In this document: piece by piece, positions 23,115 to 34,592 of the stretch
How positions within the stretch are numbered: the first letter of the stretch is position 1
Layout of the letters: every line of letters starts with the position of its first letter
Source: Cristatella mucedo
Taxonomy: Eukaryota; Bryozoa; Phylactolaemata; Cristatellidae
DNA: 64,000 nt
Direction: 5' to 3'
Assembly: GCA_009760855.2 (NCBI GenBank)
Contig: WPIO01000132.1
Span: forward strand, 250,001-314,000
Notes under the pieces: model-generated
What the model saw: the letters and a program-made list of their open reading frames with translations, nothing else
Database searches by the model: none
Told to the model about the DNA's origin: nothing
Translations under genes and position numbers: made by a program

Positions 23115-24180
23115 CTATTCCTTATCAGACTATGTGCAAATATGACTGCAACGTCGAATTCTCTTACCTCCCTAGCTGCACGTATTGATGGCATTCGTGC
23201 ATGGAGGACAGCAAACTTTCTTAAATTGGACGGTAATAAAGGCAGCTTACTAGGTATGAGCAAAACAAGCCAGATTCAGACATTAAAAACCTAACGCTCA
23301 AATTTGGTTTTGCCAGCATATCTACTGTTGAATCTGTACGAAATATAGGTGTCCTGTTCCAAAGTGACCTTCCATTAGATGACCACATCAGTTCCACAGT
23401 CAAGTGTGCCTACTTTTAGCGACATGACATTGCTCAAATTCGGACTTGTTTAGACAGGGAAGCCATATCCAAATTGATCCCTGTATATTGATCCTTTATC
23501 GACGACTGTAACTCACTGCTTGCTGGTCTACCGGCCTATGCAAACAGGCGCTTACAGTTGGCACAAAACTCTGCAGCTAGGCTCGTCTGTCTAGAGCTTC
23601 ATAGTTTTCAACACCACTTGTTGCCGACCTGCACTGACTCCCAATCAAGAAGCTCATTGACTTCGAGATTCTCTCACCCACTTTAGGTCGCTTCATTCTC
23701 TGGCTCCAGCCTACCTATCAGATCTATTCCCCAGCCATGCTAAGCATCGTACAGCCCAGTTTTCTGAATCTGATTGTTCAGCTACACCTCGCACAAACCT
23801 CAAGATCTTTGAAGACAGTGCCTTTAGTTCGTATGCTCCTAAAGACTGAAACTCACTCTTTACTTGCGCCACGACAGCTCCTGACTTGACCGCATTTAAA
23901 AAGAAACTAAAATGCACGTATTTATCACAGCATGTATTTGGTCAATGTGATTGGTCCTTCGTGTGCTTATGCGTGCTGACACTGTGGATGCTGCCATTAA
24001 CCGTGTTTTCATGATCATCCTGTGCGTATCACTTCCACGCTTGGTTATGCTGGTTTTCTTTTAGCATGCTACTACTAACCATTCGATCACGCCTCCTTTG
24101 CAGTAAATGTAACGTGCCTAGAAAGAGATTGATTCCTCTTAGGGCGCCATACAAATGTAGTATTATAATTATTAATGTAA
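23115..24180 (+). mobile_element. LINE family 1 3' fragment
   Basis: Begins just after the RT catalytic region (SNSLTSLAARIDGIRAW, FLKLDGNK) and runs through the thumb in several frames. It ends with the hairpin (about 24110-24155) and an ATT run. Multiple stops and frameshifts are present. Confidence 0.82.
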
Positions 24181-26054
24181 ATGATTCCCGCTTAAGGAAA
24201 GTAATAAACTAAATGCACAGATTGATGGAACCGATTGAGTTCAATCTTTTCAGCTGTCGCTCGTTAGTCGGCTAGTTAGGGTAGAACAGGAAGGATGAGA
24301 AAGCGTGCTTGATCGCAAGCCAAACGTTTGTCAGTTATCGCAATTTAGTAAAGATGTACTTTACTTCTCTGAACTTAAACTATCTCATTGAAATAGATTC
24401 AAGAAAGTGGACAGCAGTAATTTCGAGGACTAGCCGCTGCTCATTTTGGTCAGTAATCTCGACGTTTCCTGATGCAAACTGAGTCATGGAGTTCATAGTC
24501 CACGCATGCCGTCTTAACCACAATTATTGATTTGCATCCACCTTCATTCAGGCTCCAACTAAGGGAAAGTATTGGAATAGATATTCCACAGGTACGCGTG
24601 ACATACAAAATTAAAATATGCGTGTGCATATGTCTATAATAGTGCTTTAGAGGGTACAGCACCATCATTTAACTCCAGTCGTCGAATCTTGCCTGCTCAC
24701 CAAATAGTATCCCCAGTGCAAATGGAAAGTTACCAGTGCTATAGCTTTCAGACGCATACTACCTTTGGTGCACACGAACGTATCCTATATTGTGCATTGA
24801 ATGATGCCATCTAAGTGTTGTCAAATTTTCAACTTCAGAGATTACTGACTGCTCAGAATGAGTATGCGGACAATCAGAGAAATTCACTTTATTGTCATGT
24901 ATCGACTAATTACCATATCAGTCACAAACTGAATGCGGAATATAATTGATCCATAGATCAGCCAGGGCAGCGACTTTTACATTCTAAAATTAATAAATAA
25001 AAAGTTAGCAGAGCATAAGTTTACAATAGAATTCACTTGAACGTGTAAAGTTTGGAAATTTAAATGTTTAGAGAACCCACATCAATGCAAAAGAAGATAA
25101 GTCACGTGCAAATCAGCAGTGCTGCAAAACTGAATTAGATGATTTTGCTTCTACAGCGCCCGTCGTGTTAGTCTTGTATCATGAGTTAGCCGCATACAGT
25201 TGGAAATGTATTTTCTGTAAGTCAGTTTATTTAGAGTGCTCCATTAGAGGATGTGGAAACTATACTGCTGCACCACCCTTTAGCGGCGGCAGCCGATGGC
25301 TGTGGAGGCAGCGGTGGCAGTGGTAGCAGACAGTGGCACCTGTTGAATGCTGTTGAAGCTGTGTCTGTGATACTGTTGAAGCAGTGTCAGCTATGGCAGT
25401 TTTGGCAACGATGGAAGTGGTGGCAGTGCTTAAGACAGTTTTACGCATAATTGTTTGCTTTCTTTCTGGGCGTAAAAATTAGCAGAGTTTGTAATCGTAT
25501 CAGTAAGCGTACTAGCAGTATATTTGGCTTTTGCCAACGAGCAAATTTGTCTTGCAGCTGGCGTGAGTTGTAATGATCTAGCCTGCTTTGTAACATATAT
25601 ATCAAACCTCATCCAGCACGTCAGTTCTAATTATTTGCTAGCTCACGCATAAATGTGGTATTGAATGTCACCTTTGCAGGGAAGTGAATGATTAAGTCAC
25701 TCCCCCCCCTGTGAACCTGTAGGGAGTCCGTCTGTGAGTCTCTGCAGTGAGTTAGACAACCTGCCCCAACCAACCGGCGGCTGGTGGCTTACCAAAACGG
25801 CAGATGACTTTTTCACCTTCACCTCACATTAATTTTTTATTTAGAGCGCAGTACAAGCCATGCTCTTTTCTGAAAGCAAAGATACCCCTAGTTGCCGGCA
25901 TCAGTGGATAGAAACCCTTTCTCAAAACAATTTGGCTGGTGAGGCAACCAAGGGTCTCCCGAGCCGTAGAGCGATCACAGGGCAGCCCCAGATTTGAGCG
26001 ATTCCAGTAGGAGACGCTAACTGGATTGCCTCGCTAACTGTGAGTCTGTGTTAT

Positions 26055-26330
26055 TCATAGTAGTAATAGCATTCCCTGTGTATAGCGCCCTAGCAGAACT
26101 AAATCTCTATCCAGGCACTTTACAGCTCTGGCAAGATAAGCAGTAACGTCGGTTTAATTATATGTAAACAATCTATTGGCTGATTTTGCAGCCTTATTTT
26201 TATAGCGTCGGAAGAGCTTTAACTGCTGCCTAAACCACTTGCAGTTGGCTGTTAAGGAATGGCTGCTGCAAGATTTGAATTCGCGATCTCATTCGTGAAG
26301 AGCGAGTTCATTGGGTAACTAAGTAATCTC
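26055..26330 (-). mobile_element. LINE family 1 tail plus SINE family 1 fragment
   Basis: 26055-26140 carries the reversed family 1 hairpin (TAGCGCCCT to GGCACTTTACA). 26190-26330 carries a minus-strand SINE starting TTTTTATAGCGTCGGAAGAG and ending near GGGTAACTAAG. Both are diverged. Confidence 0.6.
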
Positions 26331-26635
26331 TTCTAAGCATTGTTTGCATTTGGCGCTCCCTTGTGGAAATGGCAGGAGAATTCACTGCGTGCGGACTAAT
26401 GACTGGTGAATTTCCTCGAAATATTGTAGCATCCTAGGCTGTAAGAGCTGCAACTACATTGCTATACAGGCGACGATTAACTAAAAGGTCATACGGAATT
26501 TTCATCTTCTAATGCTGTGCCACATCAGACGTCACATAAGCAGATTCCCCTTTGCTCTTTGGGACTGATTATTTCACCATCTAATGTTTAGCTATACCGC
26601 AATCTCTTATGTGGCTCCAAAAATGAAAGCACCGA

Positions 26636-26965
26636 TGTTATAATAATGATGCATTTGTATATCGCCAAATGAGAACTAAATCTCTGTCTAGGCACTTTAC
26701 GTATGGAGTATAGGAAGCACTACCAAATTATTGGTGTTAGCATCCGCAAGCATCAGGCACAATGCAAGCAGGCACATGCACACGAAGGACGAATCACAGA
26801 GACCTACTAAATGATGTAATAGACAGATGGTTTTTAAGCGCTTCTTTGTAAATTTCGTGATGTCCGTTGATGTTGTGACGTGCATCGTTAGTCATGTCAA
26901 GGCTTTGAAAGCATACGAACTAAAGGCACGGTATCCACAGGTTTGCACGCACTGGATTGTAATGA
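26636..26965 (-). mobile_element. LINE family 1 3' fragment
   Basis: The reversed hairpin is at 26655-26700, followed by the 3' UTR and C-terminal coding remnants seen in the copy at 16464. Shared landmarks are GGACGAATCACA and GACCTACTAAATG. Confidence 0.75.
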
Positions 26966-28679
26966 CTGCAATAACGGGAGATATGCTTCAAAAATATCGA
27001 TCTGCCTGCTGCTCCCTGAGCGTCTAGTGCTAAGACCACAGTTTCAATGACTTTCAATCTATTCGAAAAATTGCTGCAATTACTCAACGAAAAAAATGAA
27101 GGACTTAGGTAGGCATGTGCTCTCTGTTAATGAAAATTTCCAAAGCTATCCACGATATAAGATGCTGCGCTTAAAGTGTGTATACTTTTCTACTTCTACC
27201 AATTCCATGCGTCAGACTAGGGAACGAAGCAAATAGCCAGAATTCCCGCTACCCACACCCACATTGAAGAAAGCTCATCATGAGTGCCATAAATATCAGC
27301 ATGCGTTTGTACTAAAACCTGTAGTTCTAAGGAAGCGTGTCAAACTGACGTGCTAGTTATTTATTTAGCTCCCACAGGCGAGATGAGGAAACCCATAGTT
27401 TAGCGAAGATGAACTACGCAGTATCTGTGCTGGAAAGTGTACATTTAATCTTTCTATAGGTCTTTCTTTTAATCTTTTAATCTTTCTATAGGTAAAGTGA
27501 CAGCACCCTGCTTCTTTTTGTGTGCATAATTTCTAGTTTGGTTTAATTCGTTAATCGCTGCATGGATACCAATGCCAGTGAAAGATTCGCTCATCATGAG
27601 CGCTCACTCTTAGGTTAGTTAGTGCTTAAGTTAAGTTAGTTAGTGCTTACATATAAGCACTACTTTTGCCGAGTTCCTAGGCACGTTTGTTTGACTGTAC
27701 ATTAATATTTTAGAGCTTCCTTTGATCAATTCTGTCTCTGTGATCTTGCTAAGTGTAGAAAGAGAAGAAATAGATCAAATTACATCGACCACATATTAGA
27801 TCAACTTTCGATTATTGTCAGCAAAGAAGATGTAGGTGAACTCGAAGTGGCAATCATCATTTGAATTAAATTGCTATAGAGAATGACTTGTCTTCTTAGG
27901 CTGATTTGATCGCAACTTAGCCAAAAGATGGAAGTCAGATTTTTGGAAAATGGTGCAATTTGTGTCCTTAAAATACATATTTCTATAGATATCCCACTGT
28001 TTCTGAACATTTGATTTTGCACTAAACTGTAATATGAAATAATGATATGCCACAGCTATCCTTCAAAGAATTGCACTTAAGGAACACTATGCTAGAACAT
28101 GGCATTAACTTTCTTTTACAACCTGCTCCCTTTGTTTGCATCAGTACTAACTCTTAAATGAGGAGGTATGATTCCGTTATGGCTAATTTTAGAATACATG
28201 ACGGCTGCAAGACCGTTGTCCGAAACAATAAGCAATCAACGACTTCCCTTTGCAACATATGGCAGTTCCTGGAATAACACTTACACTACAATAAATACCA
28301 CACTAATGATAATCAGCTGGGATTCTGTGTGCATTCAGTGAATTACTTGGTACTTTTCGAGTTTGTATCTGTATCATTGTATCGTTCGGCACGTTTACGC
28401 TCAGCCCACGGGGGGGAGGGGGAGACGGTACGCTACATGCACTTGCATGATATTATGATTCTGTAGTTAGGTTATATTTTGTATTAGATACATACTTGGC
28501 TCACGAATGTGGAACGCATTTTCAGTCTTATTTTAAGTGATCAGGCTTTTGTGTGAACCAACTTAATTTTGAAGAGAATAAATTGCTACTCGGGACAATT
28601 TGTGGGCAACTAGAGCCTAGTGAACGCTTGCAGCAGCACTCGGAGAAATAATGTGGGAATGAAAGTCATTCTCAACTCC

Positions 28680-28816
<137 letters not shown>

Positions 28817-29041
28817 TGGTGTCTGACTGTTTCACATTATCACACACACTCGCGCCCACGCGCGAGCGCGCACTGCACCTTGACCCAAAAAATCCCATAA
28901 ACACACACAATACACTGATACACACACCTACATACCCTGTCATACTCTCGTTTTCACAGTCTAGCTTCTGCTCATTCTCCTTCCCCATAGTCCTTGTTAT
29001 TTCTCTCTCCTTGTTTTTCACAACCATTCACTCTACTTCTC

Positions 29042-29071
29042 TCTGTCTCTCTCTTCCTCTCTCTCTCTCTT

Positions 29072-29161
<90 letters not shown>
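29042..29161. repeat. (TC)n microsatellite
   Basis: A second TC tract about 230 bp from the first, pure after 29078. The segment between the two tracts is also pyrimidine-rich with CACACA runs. Confidence 0.97.
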
Positions 29162-29162
<1 letters not shown>

Positions 29163-29319
29163 ACGTACATATTTATCCCTATTAATTAAACCGAGAAATA
29201 CCTCACGTGGCAAGATGGTGACTAGTACTTCTGGGAGTGACTGCAGTAGACGCGTAGATTTATGTATAGTATTGTATAGACTCAGCAAAGATATTCCACA
29301 GGCAGTGAGCTCTAGTATA

Positions 29320-29532
29320 CCTGTATATATATACATATATATATATATATGTATGTATATATACACTCATATACATACACATGTACATATATTTCTGTCT
29401 GATCTTTTTCTCCATCTCTTTCATCCTCTGATTCTCTCTCTTTCTCTCTCTTACATATGTGCTCATAAACATGCACGCACGCGCGCGCGCACACGCACAC
29501 ACACGGACATACATGCAGACACACGCACGCAC
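29320..29532. repeat. Mixed (TA), (TC) and (CA/CG) simple repeats
   Basis: A (TA) run lies at 29325-29352 and CT-rich sequence at 29400-29452. 29470-29530 alternates CA and CG (GCACGCACGCGCGCGCGC), which is alternating purine-pyrimidine DNA. Confidence 0.85.
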
Positions 29533-30689
29533 CACACTTCTGTGTCATTTCCATCATCCCCTCACTCCGCATGCTATCAGTGACTTGGCGTTTTTGCAAG
29601 TGGCGTGGTCGCAGGTATGTGGCGTCGGTACAGGCTGACCCATATTTGCTCAGAGACTTAGCTCGCTTGTGGATATCTGTCACGTCACCGACGATAAGCA
29701 TGGCCTCACTAGTGGACTGGAAAGTGACCTCGTCACACTCTTCCGGCTGTCACCAACATTGCGATTGCAGGCGACTCAGACTCTGTGCTGCCGCAAGTTA
29801 AAGATACCCTCCATAAATCCGGTTAGTCGAGCCTATTAACTAAACCGCAAATGCTAAAACTTGTTCCTTATCCAACAACTTCAAAACAGTTTGTATTCCC
29901 TACCACCGGACCTCATTGGCCTCCGAAGCTTGAAAAAATCTCTTTAATTCTACAAAACTACACCGAATAGGTGGATATTAAGCTGAAGAGTTTTCACTGG
30001 CGAATTCAAAGCCTTGCGACTTTCAATGCACATTCTATGACAAACCACGTGTTTGTCGTGGCTGTGGAAATAAAGCCCTTGTTTGCGACAGAGAACCTTA
30101 CTAGTTGAAAACTTGAATGTTATCGTTAACCGTTTGGCGTGCTTCATTTCCAGAAAAATAAAAAATAAAAAGTGATTATAGATATTTCATTCTCTTAGGT
30201 AACAATAAAGATTATTTATTGTTATTGTAATTCCCATATACTCATGGCAAGTTTAAGTGCTAATCCTTGCGAATGGGTAAATAATGGTCATGGAGAATGC
30301 ACCTTGAATCACGGCTAGCAGGCCATGGAAGCCACAATGACACGTGATGGCCTAGCGATAATAACACACGACGGAAATCACGAATGCAGAAATCTTAATG
30401 CAAGTATCTCTTCTTAACAGGAAACTGAATATTCTAAAGCCAAAGATTACTTTATTTGAACATAACTAGGCATGAAGTAGTATTGCCATTTGTTACCTTC
30501 GACGTATTCGACGAACTTAAGTAAAATCAAAGCAAACAGAAGGTTATGAAACACATAGTTCCTAATCTTAGTAACTCTGGAATTCCTAATTTTCGGACGC
30601 TTTCTCACTACCCTTACCTAACGCGATCTGGAAGATGCTGGCTTTTCGGACGTTCGGCTCATTAGCAATTAATTAACTGGGTCCCAGGC

Positions 30690-30885
30690 AGACGTAGTCA
30701 TTGGATTGCATGCTGACTCTGTTCCTGTCATCCCTAACTATGCTATTCATGTTGTTTATCAAGCATGACACTACTCACCATTCGACCGCGTTTCCTTTGC
30801 AGCAAATGTAAAGCGCCGAGAGAGATTGAATTCTCTGAGGGCGCTTTATCAAATGAATTATTGCTATTATTGTTATTATCATGCA
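30690..30885 (+). mobile_element. LINE family 1 3' end
   Basis: 3' UTR with TAAAGCGCC at 30810 and GGGCGCTTTA at 30839, forming the clearest example of the family hairpin. It is closed by an ATT run at 30855-30880. Confidence 0.8.
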
Positions 30886-31327
30886 CAAGCGAAGCCTGAG
30901 GTGGGCAGGGGGTGGCAATATCTACCTTAGCGGGTGGGAGCAGCCATTTTGGCTCCTCCCTATATCGGATTATTGCGGGGATTTTTAGTGTCCGTCAGGG
31001 ATATTGGCATTGTTTTTTTCGAAATCCATTTACTTTTAAATTATAATATACAATCTGATTGTGCACTCTTAGCTTTCGATTACTTGCAAGTTCTACCCCC
31101 TGTATAAAAATCTTTGCTACGCAAATGACTACACGTTTCGCAAATGAGGTTTCTGGTTTTACATATTCTCAGAGCAATGTAATAATTTCTTTTGATAAAA
31201 TGGCAATTCAAAAATTTTTGCAGAAACAGCTCTGAAAATATTAGATTTCTCAACGGAAGCGCTGAGTTTAAAAATACTAAATTAGGTGGTTCCACATTAG
31301 CTATAAACACACAGCTACGCACAGTTA

Positions 31328-31390
31328 CTGTAAAGTGCCGAGAAAGAGAATTGGTTCATTGAGGGCGCTAGACAAATGCATTATTATTCT
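31328..31390 (+). mobile_element. LINE family 1 hairpin tail only
   Basis: About 60 bp with TAAAGTGCCGAGAAAGAGA, GAGGGCGCTA and ATTATTATT. It holds no coding sequence, so it is an extremely 5'-truncated copy or a short derivative. Confidence 0.65.
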
Positions 31391-32682
31391 CCTTAAGTTA
31401 TGCCCTTGGAAAATCACGAGGAATTTCAGTTTTGTATTAGAATATGGGTCCGAACGTCCGGTGTAAGCCCAGCCTACCTTGTATGCCACGCCTAATGTCA
31501 CGAAAGGAATCCATATCACGACCTGGGTCGAGAAGTGTTCGAATCTTAATTTAAATCTCTATCTGCTTTGTGCCTTTATCAAAAGTGAGGCTCTCGCTGA
31601 GCTTTGGAAGCACTAAGCTCCACGGCATCTTCCTCTGTGTCTTCCGTGTTATATGTATCGATTACAACGCTCCCGTTTAATTTTGACAACGTTGCACTGA
31701 GTGGCTTTCTTTGTTGCTTGCGTTTTCGTTGCTGTCTGGTAGATGTATGCTTATATTATGCTCGCTTCGCTCCTTTATATTCCCAGTTCATTAGTGTGGA
31801 AACTCCCCAGCCCACAATGCAATGGCAACGGAAAACCAGTTGAATATGGAAATTAGCCAGCACTTCTGAAAAGTAATGGAAAACTCTGCCTTTGCCTGGA
31901 AGGTGGGCTTAAGTGTCCACTGACCTAGCTGGTGAGTCCACCCCACTGGAGTGTAAAGCTTAATAGTCTTAGTAATAGAGCAAACTTTGTTTCGGAGGAA
32001 AAGTAAATTGTACTTGAAAAACCCTCTATATTTCTATTCCTGTGAGCTTCTAGAATTTTTTCAGCATTCAATTTCAACTTAAGGTGTGCAAGGTGCAGCC
32101 GCGTAGGCAAATGAGCAAATTATCTTCCCCTTTTTGTACTCACCATTATTGCTGCACCATCTAAGCAGTACTACAAACTATCGCACACAGGACTCAGCGC
32201 GTAAGCACGAATTCAATTACTGCGACGAAATTTCAGACTACTTTACTAGCCAATAAAGCTTTTTTAACATAAGGCTAGACGGCAATAGTTTGGCCGCATG
32301 CCCACTAAGATGCTAGCAGGAAATACTTGGCTGAACGCGTTGGGGCCAAGGAATTGCAATTTGTATTCCCAAAAAAGTCACGCATGCTTTCTTGAAATAC
32401 ACAGCTGAATTTTAAGGATGCATATCATCTGATCTCTATCAAATTCTGTCGCTAAGGGCTCTAAGTTTGCTCCTGCCTATTCACGGTTCCCTTCGGAGCT
32501 AGTTCGCTCGCAGGTCACCTCGCTCTGCAGAAACCTTTGCTCGGAGGTCTAACCACTTGGAAGCCATTAAAGACTTGACACGAGAAAATAGAACCTCGTT
32601 TTGAGAGCGGCATGAAGCTTCGGACCGGCGTCTATTGCGCCTCAGCTAAGGCCATTTGGGCAGCAAGCTGCATTAGAGCATT

Positions 32683-32950
32683 AGGTGAGCCATGATGGCA
32701 CACTAGGTAAGGCGGTGTTTAAAGAGGTTTTAGTCATGCCTAGCCCTTCGACAGCAATTTTGATTAGCCTCCCTTCAAACTTTGGTGAGCCATGGTGGCC
32801 CACTAGGAAAGAGGGTTGCTTTTCACGATCTCAGTGCTGAGGTCGTGGCTTTGAATCGTGAAGTTGGCGGCCCGCTATTGCCGCTGTAAGCACTGTTAAA
32901 GCCTTTAAAGCTCCACAGTCGCCATATAAAAAGAGGCTAATAAATCAGTT
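32683..32950 (+). mobile_element. Two tRNA-derived SINE copies, family 1
   Basis: A truncated copy starts GGTGAGCCATGATGGCACAC (32683). A longer one starts GGTGAGCCATGGTGGCCCAC (32783) and ends with TATAAAAAGAGGCTAATAAA near 32945. The B box of the second has decayed (GGCTTTGAATCG). Confidence 0.75.
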
Positions 32951-33271
32951 AGCATATTTAATTTAATTTCCGACCTGTCTGAAACGCACTGCGTACCCCT
33001 ATTTACATCCTAAAAATGTTGCGGCCGCTGCATGAAAACAATGCCAACTCCTTATGGATCGATTCGCAAGCGTGAAGCACCACCCGGCGGCTCCCCCTTC
33101 AGTCGTTTGGGCAGATCGAAAGACGAAGACTGATAGCTGTCATACGTGGCTACCATTCGTGGCGATTCGGCAAGTCTGTGGTCAGTCGGCCAAGCTGTGC
33201 TAAGGTTCGTACTGAAGCGTCAAACCTCGAGTGGTTCTCTGTGTGTCTGTGTCTGTGTGTGAATGTCTCTT

Positions 33272-33330
<59 letters not shown>

Positions 33331-33334
<4 letters not shown>

Positions 33335-33654
33335 TTATCTCTGTGTCTCTCTGTGTCTCTCTGTCTCTCTCTGTGTCTCTCTGTGTCTCTCTGTGTCTCT
33401 CTGTGTCTCTCCGTGTCTCTCCGTGTCTCTCTGTGTCTCTCTGTGTCTATCTGTGTCTCTCTGTGTCTCTCTGTGTCTCTCTGTGTCTCTCTGTGTCTCT
33501 CTGTGTCTCTCTGTGTCTCTGTCTCTCTCTGTGTCTCTCTGTGTCTCTCTGTGTCTCTCTGTGTCTCTCCGTGTCTCTCCGTGTCTCTCCGTGTCTCTCT
33601 GTGTCTCTCTGTGTCTCTCCGTGTCTCTCCGTGTCTCTGTGTGTCTCTGTGTGT

Positions 33655-33659
<5 letters not shown>
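33331..33659. repeat. 10-bp minisatellite inside a (CT)n tract
   Basis: About 30 copies of a decamer of the type TCTCTGTGTC, with CCGTGTCTCT variants in runs. It is flanked by pure CT tracts (33268-33330 and 33660-33740). The decamer has clearly arisen from the surrounding CT repeat. Confidence 0.95.
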
Positions 33660-33744
<85 letters not shown>

Positions 33745-34019
33745 TTATCTGTCTCTCTCTGTCTCTCCCCTCTATCTCTCCCTTCTTTCTTTCTCTCTCT
33801 CTCTCTATCTCTCTCTTTCACTCTCTCATCTCAGCGGCGATCTAAATGGGCTCTTCGTGCTCAGCCGCTTTCAGGTGGTCTTTGGGAGGGGATGCTGGGT
33901 TGGAGGTCGGGATTACAGTGACCGGTGGCTTCTACCTGGAGATCTGGTGGTCCGACCAGGCCTGGCAGCGCGGATGCGTTGAGAGAAGCCACAGCCTCCG
34001 AGCCGGTCACCCTTTTTTT

Positions 34020-34136
34020 CTAAACGGGACAGCGGCTGAGCGGGTGGGACCGGATGGTCTCCGCGAGGTTCGAACCACTCCTCTGGCTTATCTGAATTCT
34101 GGGTGGCCTAGGCTGTTGCCCAGATAGCTAACTAAT
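34020..34136 (-). mobile_element. Second tRNA-like SINE (different family)
   Basis: On the minus strand it reads TAGCTATCTGGGCAACAGCC (A-box like), then GAGTGGTTCGAACCTCGC (B box GGTTCGAACC), then a non-tRNA body. The body may extend to about 33845. It differs from SINE family 1. No intact cloverleaf was checked. Confidence 0.5.
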
Positions 34137-34332
34137 CAAGGCCGCGATCCTTGCTTCCCTCGCTCACTCATTCAGCAAACAGTTAGCCACGCCTAGTCCT
34201 ATCGGGACAGAGGCGGTCAGCAGAGAGGAGCACGGAGATAGCCACGCCTTACTTGTCTGGCTAGAACCTGCACAGAATATTGCCTGTATCAGTTCTTGGC
34301 CGCTGGCGGGAAGAGACAGTCGAAGCACTGTA

Positions 34333-34408
34333 ATGAGTGTCGCCCTGGATTACAAGAAACGGCTCGCTGTACTGCTCTTTCTGGGCAGCCTCGTGGCACT
34401 TCGAACTG
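34333..34408 (+). CDS. Gene 2 first coding exon: signal peptide
   Basis: ATG at 34333 opens MSVALDYKKRLAVLLFLGSL, then VALRT. It has a basic n-region (KKR) and an 11-13 residue hydrophobic core, a classic signal peptide. It ends in phase 1 at ACTG|GTAAGT. The next compatible coding exon is the first MAM exon at 40395 (phase 1, GAQSNITCDF), so the mature protein starts almost directly with the MAM domain. No upstream ATG in this frame is needed. The intron is 5986 bp. Confidence 0.82.
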
Positions 34409-34494
34409 GTAAGTTTTTTCTTAGCCACTAGATTGGTTACTGCTAAATCTGCCTGGCGATCCTTTGTGCAGCTGCATTGCGAGAGCCTAAGCTT

Positions 34495-34592
<98 letters not shown>

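Noticed and set aside
33178-33982. Overlapping 200-250 codon frames rich in Ser, Leu, Val and Cys
   Set aside because: Low-complexity translation of the CT tract and its decamer minisatellite in three frames.
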